Shown piece by piece: positions 33,198 through 42,289 of a stretch of 64,000 nucleotides of DNA; the first letter of the stretch is position 1, and each line of letters opens with the position of its first letter. Made by a program: the position numbers and the translations under genes. Origin of the DNA: Desulforapulum sp034007745 (GTDB taxonomy: Bacteria > Desulfobacterota > Desulfobacteria > Desulfobacterales > Desulfobacteraceae); the NCBI GenBank assembly GCA_034007745.1, contig JAVEQI010000005.1, positions 1 to 64,000 on the forward strand, in the 5' to 3' direction. Below the pieces are notes generated by a model. The model saw only the letters and a list, made by a program, of their open reading frames with translations. It did no database searches and was not told the origin of the DNA.

Positions 33198-35456
33198 TCA
33201 CTGTTTAAAGCTGAAGGTAAGTGCGTCGTTTTTAAGCCCAAGGGTTACCTTGCCACCCTTTTCAAGGGCCCCGAACAGTATCTCGTTGGTCAGCTTGTCC
33301 TTGATCTCTGTCTGAATTAGCCGATCCAGGGGTCGTGCTCCAAATTTTGGATCAAACCCTTTCCTGGCAAGCCAGGCTCTTACCCTTTGGGGATACTGAA
33401 TTGATATCTTTTTGGGTTTTAAAAGGTCCCTCAGTTCCTGCATGTTTTTATCGACGATAAGCTCCATGATCTTCTGGGAGAGCGAGTGGAATTGTACAAC
33501 GGCATCCAGCCGATTTCTAAATTCAGGGCTGAACGTATTTTCAACGGCCTTTGCACCCTTGGCGTCAATATCCAGGAGCTGGTCCCCGAAACCGATGCGG
33601 TTGGTGCTCATCTCCCTTGCCCCTGCGTTGGAGGTCATGATGATTATGACGTTCCTGAAATCGGCCGCCTTTCCGTTGTTGTCAGTCAGGGTGGCATAAT
33701 CCATCACCTGGAGCAGGATGTTAAAGAGATCCGGGTGGGCCTTTTCGATCTCGTCCAGGAGCAGAACGCAGTGGGGGTGTTTTCTTACGTTGTCTGTGAG
33801 TATTCCACCCTGGTCAAAACCAACATAGCCTGGCGGTGCCCCGATGAGCCTTGATACGGCATGTTTTTCCATGTATTCACTCATGTCAAACCTTAGAAAT
33901 TCAATTCCAAGATTTGCGGCAAGCTGCTTTGCTACCTCGGTTTTTCCAACGCCTGTGGGACCGGTAAAGAGAAACGAACCAATGGGCCGTCCAGGCGATG
34001 AGAGCCCGGCCCTTGAGCGCTTGATAGAGGTGGCCAGAGTCTCGATGGCATGGTCCTGGCCAAAGATAGTCTGGGCGAGCTTTTCATCAAGCTTTTCGAG
34101 GTTGTTTTTATCAGATGCCGTGACATTCTGGGCCGGAATCTTGGCCATCTTTGCAACGGTTCTCTCAATATCAAGGGGATGAACCTTTGTCCGCCTTGAA
34201 GACCCTGACAGTCTTATAAATGAGCCTGTCTCGTCCATCACATCAATGGCCTTGTCCGGCAGGAACCTGTCGTTAATGTGCTTTGCCGCAAGGCGTGCAC
34301 AGGCCTCAATGGCCTCGTCAGTGTATTCAAGCCCGTGATGCTCCTCATAGCAACCCTTGAGACCCTTGAGGATCTCGATGGTCTCCTCCACCGTTGGTTC
34401 TGCAACTTCGATTTTCTCAAAACGGCGGGACAGTGCCCTGTCCTTTTCAAAGAAATTCTTGTACTCCTCATAGGTGGTAGACCCAAGGCAGCGAAGTGAT
34501 CCCGAAGAAAGGGCCGGCTTCAGGATGTTGGATGCGTCCATGGACCCGCTGCTTGTGGCTCCCGCTCCCACAACAGTGTGAATTTCATCAATAACCAGCA
34601 GGGCATTTTCTTTCTCCTCAAGGGCTGAGATCACATCCTTGAGGCGCTGTTCAAAGTCTCCCCGGTATTTGGTACCGGCCAGTAACGACCCCATGTCAAG
34701 GGAGAACATCTCTGAATTTTTGAGGAAATCAGGTACGTCATTATTAAAAGCCTTGAGGGCAATTCCTTCGGCAATAGCTGTTTTTCCTACGCCTGGATCA
34801 CCCACGAAGACGGGGTTGTTCTTGCGTCTTCTGCACAGCACCTGCATGGCCCGCTGGGTTTCATTTTCCCTTCCGATGAGGGGATCTATTTTGCCAAGAC
34901 TTGCCTTTTCAATAAGATTGGTCGTAAAAAGGGCCAGGGGATCGGGTTTTCCTGATTTTTTTGGCTGTTTCCCCGGACGTGTAAACCCCTGGTCAGATCT
35001 TCCAAGGGTGGCGGCGGCCTTGGGCGGAAGGTCAGTACCGTGGGAGATATAGTTCAGGACATCTAGGCGTGTTATTCCTTCAGCCTCAAGGAAATAAGCG
35101 GCATGGGAATCTTTTTCCTGGAAGATAGATGCAATGATATCCCCAAGGCTCACCTGATTCTTTTCAGATGATCGGGCATGGTTGATGGCCCTCTGGATCA
35201 TTCGCTGGAAACCTATTGTCTGCTGGAGAACATACTCCTCCCCCTCGGCCATAACAGTCATCTTTTCTTCAAAAAAAGTGTTGAGATTTTTCTTTATAAC
35301 TTCCGGATCACCACCACATTTCTCAATGGTTTCAGAACCGGTTTCATTGTTTAAAATTGCATAGAGGACATGTTCAACGCAGACATACTCGTGGCGTCTT
35401 TTTTTGGCTTCCCTTACGGCCGACCCGAGGGTTGCGCTCAGCTCTTTGCTTATCAT
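33198..35456 (-). CDS. clpA: ATP-dependent Clp protease ATPase subunit ClpA
   Basis: A 752-residue double AAA+ unfoldase. The Clp N domain occupies about 1-145. D1 has GDPGVGKTAIAEG and D2 has GPTGVGKTEVAKQL; LLDEIEKAH is the D2 Walker B. An IGF tripeptide (NRIGFGDQ) is the ClpP-docking loop, so it should feed ClpP. GGAGTAACC precedes the ATG. The stop is immediately followed by the aat start, and clpS ends 4 nt upstream. Together they form a complete N-degron module. Confidence 0.97.
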   Translation of the reverse strand: MISKELSATLGSAVREAKKRRHEYVCVEHVLYAILNNETGSETIEKCGGDPEVIKKNLNTFFEEKMTVMAEGEEYVLQQTIGFQRMIQRAINHARSSEKNQVSLGDIIASIFQEKDSHAAYFLEAEGITRLDVLNYISHGTDLPPKAAATLGRSDQGFTRPGKQPKKSGKPDPLALFTTNLIEKASLGKIDPLIGRENETQRAMQVLCRRRKNNPVFVGDPGVGKTAIAEGIALKAFNNDVPDFLKNSEMFSLDMGSLLAGTKYRGDFEQRLKDVISALEEKENALLVIDEIHTVVGAGATSSGSMDASNILKPALSSGSLRCLGSTTYEEYKNFFEKDRALSRRFEKIEVAEPTVEETIEILKGLKGCYEEHHGLEYTDEAIEACARLAAKHINDRFLPDKAIDVMDETGSFIRLSGSSRRTKVHPLDIERTVAKMAKIPAQNVTASDKNNLEKLDEKLAQTIFGQDHAIETLATSIKRSRAGLSSPGRPIGSFLFTGPTGVGKTEVAKQLAANLGIEFLRFDMSEYMEKHAVSRLIGAPPGYVGFDQGGILTDNVRKHPHCVLLLDEIEKAHPDLFNILLQVMDYATLTDNNGKAADFRNVIIIMTSNAGAREMSTNRIGFGDQLLDIDAKGAKAVENTFSPEFRNRLDAVVQFHSLSQKIMELIVDKNMQELRDLLKPKKISIQYPQRVRAWLARKGFDPKFGARPLDRLIQTEIKDKLTNEILFGALEKGGKVTLGLKNDALTFSFKQ

Positions 35457-35460
35457 GTGG

Positions 35461-35799
35461 TTACTCCTTCTCCATAGTGCTCTTTAAAGGGAATCCCTGC
35501 TCCCTTGCCAGGTGATGAACAGTATTTACCTTGGTCTCTGCAACTTCCCTTGTGTAGGACCCGCAAACACCCTTTCCCTGATTATGTATATTAAGCATGA
35601 TTAAGGACGCTTTTTCAAGGGATTTCCCAAAAACCGTCACAAGAACCTGTACGACAAACTCCATGGTGGTGTAATCGTCATTGTGAAGAATGACCCTGTA
35701 CATGGGCGGAAAGTCTTCCCTTAAGTCAACTTCCGACCTGATTTTTTTCTTTGTTTTTGTTTCGTCTAAACCCATATCTTTTTTTAAATCCCACAACAT
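35461..35799 (-). CDS. clpS: ClpS adaptor
   Basis: A 112-residue adaptor that binds N-terminal degrons and hands them to ClpA. Core motif YRVILHNDDYTTMEFVVQVL, then GKGVCGSYTREVAETKV, as in E. coli ClpS. Two starts are possible: the ATG at 35799, overlapping the secA end by 16 nt out of frame, or an ATG at 35775, giving 104 residues, close to E. coli ClpS (106). Neither has a strong ribosome site. It sits between secA and clpA in one transcript. Confidence 0.95.
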   Translation of the reverse strand: MLWDLKKDMGLDETKTKKKIRSEVDLREDFPPMYRVILHNDDYTTMEFVVQVLVTVFGKSLEKASLIMLNIHNQGKGVCGSYTREVAETKVNTVHHLAREQGFPLKSTMEKE

Positions 35800-38306
35800 T
35801 TTTTATACTTTTTACCGCTGCCGCAGGGGCATGGATCGTTACGCCCGACCTTATCCCCGGAATGACGAATCGGTTTTTTGACACTCGGGCCATCGGAATG
35901 GGAAAATACCAGATTCTCCTGCCTGGGTTTTTTAATGGGTTCAAGGGGTTGACTTTGGGCTATCTGAATTCTGAAGAATATTGCAAGGGTCTCCTCCTTG
36001 ATCCTCTCAACAAGATCCTCAAACATCTCATAGCCCTCTTTTTTGTATATGACCAGAGGATTCTGCTGGGCATAACCCCTGAGGCCTATTCCCTCCTTAA
36101 GATGATCCATGTTCAGGAGATGATCCTTCCAGAGGCTGTCAACGGTCTGGAGCATGATGTATCGTTCAAGACGCCGGGTGTCAGTTTCCCCCAGAAGGGC
36201 CTCTCTTGCCCGGTAGGCCTCCCCGGCGGTCGATTCAATAAGTTCACCAAGGGCGTCTGCGGTAAGATCCTGGCAGACCTCTTCGGACAGATCCATGTCA
36301 ATGTTAAACTGTTTCTTGACGGCATCCTTTAACCCTTCAAGATCCCACTCCATAACGTGCTGCTTGTCATCCCGGTACATGGCATGGATCTGCCACGAAC
36401 GGTCCTGGACCATCTCCATGAACAGGGCAGAAAGATCGGTATCCGTCAGGATCTGGCGTCGCTGGCGGTAGATAACCTCCCGCTGCTGGTTCATCACATC
36501 ATCATACTCAATGAGCTGCTTTCTGATTTCAAAGTTGTGCCCCTCAACCTTGGACTGGGCATTTTCAATTGCCCGGCTGATCAGCCCGTGTTCAATGGGT
36601 TCGCCCTCGTCGATGCCGAGTTTGTTCATAATGGCGGTAATTCTGTCGCCGCCGAAAATCCTTAGAAGATCATCCTCGAGGGAAAGATAAAAGCGTGACG
36701 AACCAGGATCACCCTGGCGGCCTGAACGGCCCCTCAGCTGGTTGTCGATTCGCCTTGATTCATGGCGGCTAGTGCCAAGGATGTGAAGACCGCCAAGTTC
36801 CTTTACCCCTTCTCCAAGCACAATGTCGGTTCCCCGGCCGGCCATGTTGGTCGAGATGGTTACAGCCCCCTTCTGGCCTGCATTAGCTACGATCTCAGCC
36901 TCTGCCTTGTGGTGCTTGGCATTAAGAACTGTATGGGGAATCCCCTTTTTTTTCAGTTTATCACTGAGATCTTCGGACACATCGATGGATATGGTTCCCA
37001 CAAGAACCGGCTGGCCTTTTTTGTGAAGGGCAATGATCTCCTGGATGGCTGCCAGATATTTTTCCTTCTTGGTCTTATATATAAGATCTGGAAAGTCTTT
37101 CCTGACCATGGGCATGTTGGTTGGGATGACCATCACGTCGAGATCGTAGATTTTTTTGAACTCTGCGGCTTCTGTTTCTGCAGTTCCGGTCATGCCCGAA
37201 AGCTTGGTGTACATCCTGAAGAAATTCTGAAACGTGATCGAGGCAAGGGTCTGGTTCTCATTGGCTATTTTTACCCCCTCCTTTGCCTCCAGGGCCTGGT
37301 GAAGGCCTTCGCTGTAACGTCTTCCCGTCATTAAACGGCCTGTGAATTCATCAACGATCACAACCTCATCGTTCTTGACTATATAGTCCACGTCCTTTTT
37401 GAAAAGAGTGTGGGCCTTGATGGCCTGATTAAGGTGGTGGAGGATCTCTATATTGGCAGGATCGTAGAGGTTCTCAACTCCAAGAAGCTTTTCTCCAAGG
37501 GCTACTCCTTCCTCAGAAAGGGTTGAACTCTTTGCCTTTTCATCCACGTTGTAGTGAATGTCTGGTTTGAAAGCCGAAATAATGGCATCAGTTTGAGAGT
37601 AGAGTGCCGTGGATTTTTCCGCAGGTCCAGAGATGATGAGCGGGGTTCTTGCCTCGTCAATCAGAATACTGTCCACCTCATCCACAATGGCAAAGTTGAG
37701 CTCTTTCTGGGCCAGGGAGTCACGGTCAAACTTCATGTTATCCCTTAAATAGTCAAACCCGAACTCGTTGTTAGTACCATAGGTTATGTCAGCTTCATAG
37801 GCTTTTTTTCTCTCTTCGTCCGTAAGATCATGGACTATGACTCCCACGGTGAGCCCCAGAAAGTTGTAGATGCCGCTCATCCATTCGGCATCGCGCATGG
37901 CAAGGTAGTCGTTCACAGTTACAATGTGAACTCCTTTTCCGGAAAGGGCGTTCAAGTATGCGGGAAGAGTTGCGGCAAGGGTCTTTCCCTCACCTGTTTT
38001 CATTTCGGCAATCATACCCCGGTGAAGGGCAATTCCTCCGATGAGCTGGGAGTCAAAATGGCGCATCTTCAAAGTTCGAAGGGACGCTTCCCTTACCAGG
38101 GAAAAGGCTTCACACATAAGATCATCAAGGGTTTCACCATTGGCAACTCTCTGTTTAAAGCTCGATGTTGTTTCGGTAAATTCTGAATCGGCAAGTTTCT
38201 GGAACCGGGGCTCAAGGGCATTGATTCTGTCTACCAGGGGCTGCATCTTTTTTACAGCCCTTTCATTGCTAGAACCAAACACTCGTGTAAGAAAATTAAG
38301 TACCAT
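35784..38306 (-). CDS. secA: Preprotein translocase ATPase SecA
   Basis: An 840-residue motor that pushes unfolded preproteins through SecYEG. Walker A GEGKTLAATLPA, DEAD-like DEVDSILIDEARTP, preprotein cross-linking region, and helicase motif TNMAGRGTDIVLGEGV. It ends with the SEC-C zinc motif CPCGSGKKYKKCCG that binds SecB and lipids. Length is normal. It overlaps the start of clpS by up to 16 nt, so secA, clpS, clpA and aat are likely cotranscribed, an unusual partnership of export and degradation. Confidence 0.98.
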   Translation of the reverse strand: MVLNFLTRVFGSSNERAVKKMQPLVDRINALEPRFQKLADSEFTETTSSFKQRVANGETLDDLMCEAFSLVREASLRTLKMRHFDSQLIGGIALHRGMIAEMKTGEGKTLAATLPAYLNALSGKGVHIVTVNDYLAMRDAEWMSGIYNFLGLTVGVIVHDLTDEERKKAYEADITYGTNNEFGFDYLRDNMKFDRDSLAQKELNFAIVDEVDSILIDEARTPLIISGPAEKSTALYSQTDAIISAFKPDIHYNVDEKAKSSTLSEEGVALGEKLLGVENLYDPANIEILHHLNQAIKAHTLFKKDVDYIVKNDEVVIVDEFTGRLMTGRRYSEGLHQALEAKEGVKIANENQTLASITFQNFFRMYTKLSGMTGTAETEAAEFKKIYDLDVMVIPTNMPMVRKDFPDLIYKTKKEKYLAAIQEIIALHKKGQPVLVGTISIDVSEDLSDKLKKKGIPHTVLNAKHHKAEAEIVANAGQKGAVTISTNMAGRGTDIVLGEGVKELGGLHILGTSRHESRRIDNQLRGRSGRQGDPGSSRFYLSLEDDLLRIFGGDRITAIMNKLGIDEGEPIEHGLISRAIENAQSKVEGHNFEIRKQLIEYDDVMNQQREVIYRQRRQILTDTDLSALFMEMVQDRSWQIHAMYRDDKQHVMEWDLEGLKDAVKKQFNIDMDLSEEVCQDLTADALGELIESTAGEAYRAREALLGETDTRRLERYIMLQTVDSLWKDHLLNMDHLKEGIGLRGYAQQNPLVIYKKEGYEMFEDLVERIKEETLAIFFRIQIAQSQPLEPIKKPRQENLVFSHSDGPSVKKPIRHSGDKVGRNDPCPCGSGKKYKKCCGI

Positions 38307-38485
38307 ATGGATTTTTTACCTTTAACATAATGGTTAGGAGTTCCAAAAAGTTACATTGGGGCTTCCTGGTTGAGTTAGTTGTACTAAACATATAAGCACT
38401 ATTTCAAAAAGTTAAATTGTTTTTTCAATAAAGATTATGGATCAATCAGGATTCTGGGAAAGGGAACAGGATAATGTCAGCTGTT

Positions 38486-38772
38486 TCAGTTGAGGATATA
38501 ACGTTCAGGATTTACAGGTGCCCCGTTTATTCTGACCTCATAGTGAACATGGGGTCCTGTGGTTCGGCCTGTATTGCCCATGAGACCCATGATGTCACCC
38601 CAGAAAACGAAGCCTTTTTAAGCCTTGAGTAATCATATCCAACATAGGCAGAGGTTGACAGCATCATAAGGGAGACGAACATAAGGAACGTAAGCTGTGT
38701 CTTTGACACGGTGAACTCGCGTATGTCTGAAGTTGAGCCTAGGTGAGGCCATATTTTTATTTTCTTTTTCAT
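38486..38772 (-). pseudogene. Internally deleted M23 metallopeptidase remnant
   Basis: The first about 55 codons (MKKKIKIWPHLGST ... YDYSRLKKA) encode a basic start and one membrane helix typical of membrane-anchored M23 peptidases. Then the frame shifts: read in another frame, downstream codons encode WGDIMGLMGNTGRTTGPHV, then HYEVRINGAPVNPERYILN and a stop at 38486. That is the characteristic C-terminus of an M23 endopeptidase with the HxH metal motif. The catalytic HxxxD half and about 200 residues between are absent. So both ends survive and the middle is lost, most simply by an internal deletion that also broke the frame. Confidence 0.8.
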
Positions 38773-38907
38773 ATTTGCCTTTTAGTTAAATCAAATAAAA
38801 GCACCTGTCAAGATTTCTTGCAGCTTACCAGCACTTCTAATTCTGGTTTTACACTAAAACTACAGGCAACAGTCGGTATCCCCACTCTGAAGTCCAAAAC
38901 TAAAATT

Positions 38908-38950
38908 ACCGCCTACAACCAACTATCCACTACCAACTATCTACTCCTTA
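38908..38950. repeat. Heptad-repeat element (family B, degenerate) at the argC 3' end
   Basis: CAACTAT, CCACTAC, CAACTAT, CTACTCC follow in 7-nt phase (C pairs at 38912, 38919, 38927, 38933, 38941, 38946). It touches the argC stop codon. The 135-nt stretch between the M23 remnant and this element holds nothing else. Confidence 0.65.
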
Positions 38951-39985
38951 CAGCGCCCCCTGGAAAAGCTCAAGCCCTGCCTTTTCTGCCAGACCGAACA
39001 TGATATTCATGTTTTGAACGGCTTGGCCGGCTGCTCCTTTAAGAAGATTGTCAATGGCCGACACAAGGATGAGCTGACCGGATTTTTCATCTAGGTGGCA
39101 TCCGATATCGCAGAAGTTGGTCCCCCGAACATGGCGGATGTCTGGGAATTCATCCTGGGGAAGCACCCTTATGAAGGTTTCCGATTGGTATTGGGCCAGG
39201 AGGGCGTCTCTTACCATGGATTGGGTAATTCCTGTTTTTACACGGGCATAGGTTGTGGTGAGCATCCCCCGGGTCAGGGGCAGAAGATGGGGGACAAAGG
39301 TGATGGCAACCGGTTTTTTTGCTTCAAGACTTATAACCTCTTCCATTTCAGGAACATGGCGGTGACTCCCGATCTTGTAGGGCTTGAATGACTCGTTGAC
39401 CTCGCAGAAATGGGTGCCAAGGGACGCTGCGCGACCGGCACCGCTGACCCCTGATTTGGCGTCTGAGATAATGCCCCAGGTGTCAATAATTTCCTGTCTG
39501 ACAAGGGGAAGAAGGGGGAGAAGGACGCTTGTGGGATAACATCCCGGGTTTCCAACAAGATTTGAACCGATAATTTTCTCCCTGAAAAGTTCACTCAAAC
39601 CATAGACAGCCTGGTTTAAGAATTCCTTTGCCGAATGCTTCTGGTAGGCTGCCTCATAGGCTGAGACATCTTGAAACCTGAAATCAGCAGAAAGATCAAC
39701 CACCTTTACCCCATTTTTCATCAATTCAGGTGCATAGTTCATTGAAACCTTGTGGGGAAGGGCAAGAAAGATACAGTCGGCACGCTGGCTTATGGCCGTG
39801 GTGTCAAGGGTTTCGCAGGTAAGGTCCACAACGCCTCTCATGGAGGGGAATACATCCTGAATGGCCCTTCCCGAGTAGGATTGTGAGGTTACAGCCACAA
39901 GTTCGGCCCCTGGATGACCGGTTATTAGTTTTACAAGTTCTGCTCCAGTGTAACCTGTAGCCCCTGCAATGGCGACTTTGATCAT
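38948..39985 (-). CDS. argC: N-acetyl-gamma-glutamyl-phosphate reductase
   Basis: A 345-residue NADPH-dependent enzyme, third step of arginine synthesis. The NADP motif is IAGATGYTGAELVK at the N-terminus, and the catalytic Cys lies in GNPGCYPTSVLLPL. The HVRGTNFCDIG segment is family-typical. The ATG at 39985 has GGAGAG about 8 nt upstream; an in-frame upstream start would add 33 residues without support. No other arg gene is adjacent. A heptad element marks each side. Confidence 0.95.
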   Translation of the reverse strand: MIKVAIAGATGYTGAELVKLITGHPGAELVAVTSQSYSGRAIQDVFPSMRGVVDLTCETLDTTAISQRADCIFLALPHKVSMNYAPELMKNGVKVVDLSADFRFQDVSAYEAAYQKHSAKEFLNQAVYGLSELFREKIIGSNLVGNPGCYPTSVLLPLLPLVRQEIIDTWGIISDAKSGVSGAGRAASLGTHFCEVNESFKPYKIGSHRHVPEMEEVISLEAKKPVAITFVPHLLPLTRGMLTTTYARVKTGITQSMVRDALLAQYQSETFIRVLPQDEFPDIRHVRGTNFCDIGCHLDEKSGQLILVSAIDNLLKGAAGQAVQNMNIMFGLAEKAGLELFQGAL

Positions 39986-40113
39986 TTTTTTCTCTCCTGT
40001 GCCCTCTGTTTTCCATACCGGTCCATCACCGGCTGGGATAAAATAATTTTCAGTGACTTTAACAGACGGTTCGGTTCTTTTCAAGTGAAGAATGGTGTGC
40101 TACTATGCCTATA

Positions 40114-40196
40114 ACCCACGCGTCCTGGCGGACACAACGAAGGATGAAACTCGATAACTAATAGCTAATAGCTAAAAGCTGTTTCTTAATAAAAAC
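40114..40196 (+). repeat. Heptad-repeat element, family A (copy 4)
   Basis: It begins CCCACGCGTCCTGGCGGACACAACGAA, then GGATGAAACTCGATAAC, heptads TAACTAA, TAGCTAA, TAGCTAA, AAGCTGT, and ends TTTCTTAATAAAAACC. It has the same ends as the copy at 28844-28939 but fewer core units. It sits between divergent argC and cinA. Confidence 0.85.
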
Positions 40197-40234
40197 CAAA
40201 TTTAGAATTACTGAACGGAGATGGAGATCGTTTA

Positions 40235-41506
40235 ATGAAGGTAAGTATTTTATCAACCGGAGATGAAATCATGTCCGGGGGGGTGGTTGACACCAACTCT
40301 TCTTTTCTTGCCGCAGCACTTTTGAGCCTCGGGTTGAAGGTTGACCGGTTTGTTGCCGTTGGCGATGATCTCCAGACCATGAGTCGAACAATTTCGGAGC
40401 TGGCCAGGGAAACCGATTTTCTGATTGTGACTGGAGGATTGGGCCCCACCAGTGATGACATGACAGCGGAGGCAGCAGCAGGAGCTTTGAAGGTCAGAAC
40501 TGTTCTCAACAATGAGGCCCTTGACCTTATCAAGGCTTTTTTTGCCGGCAAAGGGTGGACCATGAGTCAGTCCAACCAGAAGCAGGCAATGCTCCCCGAG
40601 GGCTCCCTGGTCATCGATAACAGGGTTGGCACGGCTCCCGGGTTTTGTCTTTCTATTTCAGGCTGCCAATGTTTTTTCCTGCCCGGGGTACCAGAAGAGA
40701 TGAAGAAGATGGCAGGCGAGTTTGTTCTGCCTTGGATTTACCACCATGCCGGGCTGTCCCCGGATCTGAAGCCCATGGACCTTACCCCAGAGACGATTAT
40801 TGTATTTGGCCTGCCCGAATCTGAGGTCGGGGAGCTGTTAAAGGATCTTCCCAGGCTATTCCCGGGCGTAAGACCGGGATTCAGGGCGGATTTCCCCCTG
40901 ATCCAGGTAAAGCTTTATCCTGAACCCGGAAGGGGTGTGGAGGGGAAAAAGGTCTTTGACCGGGCAAAGTCGTTTATTGTCGACACCCTTGGTCACCGGG
41001 TGGTCTCCTTGGATGGCCTTACCTTGCAGGAGGAAGTGGGCAGGCTCCTTGTTCAACAAAAGGCTACCCTGGCCCTTGCCGAAAGCTGTACTGGCGGTCT
41101 TGTGGCAAATATGATCACGGATGTTGCCGGAAGTTCCGACTATTTTCTCTTCTCCGGAGTCACCTACTCAAACGAGGCCAAGGTTCGTGTTCTGGGCGTA
41201 AGCCAGGCAACCATTGACAAACACGGGGCTGTATCCGAAGAAACAGCAGAAGCGATGGCAGTGGGGGTCAGGCGTTTGACCAGGGCCACCTATGGTGTTT
41301 CAACCTCGGGCATTGCAGGCCCGGGCGGAGCAACTCCGGGGAAACCTGTGGGAACGGTTTGTATCGGCGTTGCAGGGCCTAGTTGCTGTGCGACAAGGCG
41401 CTATGTTTTTTCCTTTGAAAATCGAATTTTGAACAAGCAGATGTTTGCCGTACGGGCACTTGGGGATCTTAGGTACAGGATGCTCAAGGAAACAGGCAGC
41501 GCTTGA
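40235..41506 (+). CDS. cinA: CinA: nicotinamide-nucleotide amidase / ADP-ribose pyrophosphatase family
   Basis: A 423-residue two-domain protein. The N-terminal COG1058/MoCF-like domain shows STGDEIMSGGVVDTN and TGGLGPTSDDMTAEA; the C-terminal PncC amidase domain shows ALAESCTGGLVANMITDVAGSS and SGIAGPGGATPGKPVGTV. It recycles NMN by deamidation to NaMN. Full length for the family. GGAGATGGAG precedes the ATG. Its 3' end overlaps the convergent hydrolase gene by 23 nt. Confidence 0.95.
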   Translation: MKVSILSTGDEIMSGGVVDTNSSFLAAALLSLGLKVDRFVAVGDDLQTMSRTISELARETDFLIVTGGLGPTSDDMTAEAAAGALKVRTVLNNEALDLIKAFFAGKGWTMSQSNQKQAMLPEGSLVIDNRVGTAPGFCLSISGCQCFFLPGVPEEMKKMAGEFVLPWIYHHAGLSPDLKPMDLTPETIIVFGLPESEVGELLKDLPRLFPGVRPGFRADFPLIQVKLYPEPGRGVEGKKVFDRAKSFIVDTLGHRVVSLDGLTLQEEVGRLLVQQKATLALAESCTGGLVANMITDVAGSSDYFLFSGVTYSNEAKVRVLGVSQATIDKHGAVSEETAEAMAVGVRRLTRATYGVSTSGIAGPGGATPGKPVGTVCIGVAGPSCCATRRYVFSFENRILNKQMFAVRALGDLRYRMLKETGSA

Positions 41507-42218
41507 ACCAGTTGGCCGTTTTCCAGGCAAAGTCCTGCTGGTGATCCTTATCGGACATCCTGTGCCCGCCATTGGCATGGATGACAAGTTCTTTTGGATC
41601 CTGTGCAAGGTCAAAGAGCATCTGGGCGTTTTCAACGGGAACCACCTCGTCTTTTGAGCCGTGGAAGATAAGGAGGTTGTGAACCTTTGCCGCAGATCCG
41701 GTGATATCAAAGAGCAGATTTTCTTCGAAAAACTCAAAGGGCAGGGCAGGGCGGTGGTCATTTCCCTCAAAGGGGATGACTTTTATGGTCCGGCTTACTA
41801 TCGGGGCCGCACACACAACCGCCCCCAGCGGGGAAATACCCTGGGCTTCAAGCCGGGACCAGGCCTCGATGGCCGTGGCACCTCCAAGACTGCTGCCAAA
41901 GAGGGCTAGACTCCCGTTTGTAAGGCCAAGGGTGAGAACATGGTTGACTCCAGCTACGAGATCCCTAACCCTTATGTCAAGGGAGGTGTCGTTTTCAAAT
42001 CGTCCCTGGCTTTTGCCGCACCCCCTGTGGTCAAACCTAAAGAATGCAATGCCAAGCCCTGGCAGAAGACTGGCAAGAAGCTTCTGCTTGGCTGAATCCA
42101 TACTCCCTTCGAGCCCATGGGATCCTATTACAAAGGGTGGGTGCGGGGTGTTCGGAAGGTGGAGGACACCGCTCAGGGTCATGTTATCGCAGGTAAATGT
42201 GACCTGTTCTGATCGCAT
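41484..42218 (-). CDS. Alpha/beta hydrolase family protein
   Basis: A 244-residue serine hydrolase. The catalytic triad is visible: GSSLGG (nucleophile elbow), Asp in HGSKDEVVPVE, and His in NGGHRMSD. An oxyanion-region segment VIGSHGLEGSMDSAKQ precedes. The ATG at 42218 was chosen because AAGGAT lies 5 nt upstream; an earlier ATG at 42290 would add residues without such a site and coincides with the start of rlmD on the opposite strand. The substrate is unknown (esterase, peptidase or lipase-like). The 3' end overlaps cinA by 23 nt on the opposite strand. Confidence 0.85.
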   Translation of the reverse strand: MRSEQVTFTCDNMTLSGVLHLPNTPHPPFVIGSHGLEGSMDSAKQKLLASLLPGLGIAFFRFDHRGCGKSQGRFENDTSLDIRVRDLVAGVNHVLTLGLTNGSLALFGSSLGGATAIEAWSRLEAQGISPLGAVVCAAPIVSRTIKVIPFEGNDHRPALPFEFFEENLLFDITGSAAKVHNLLIFHGSKDEVVPVENAQMLFDLAQDPKELVIHANGGHRMSDKDHQQDFAWKTANWFKRCLFP

Positions 42219-42289
42219 ATTCATCCTTGTTTTTATGGCACAAAAAATGTAAAGTCTCAAGGTTATTTTAATAATGAAACAGGAAACCA

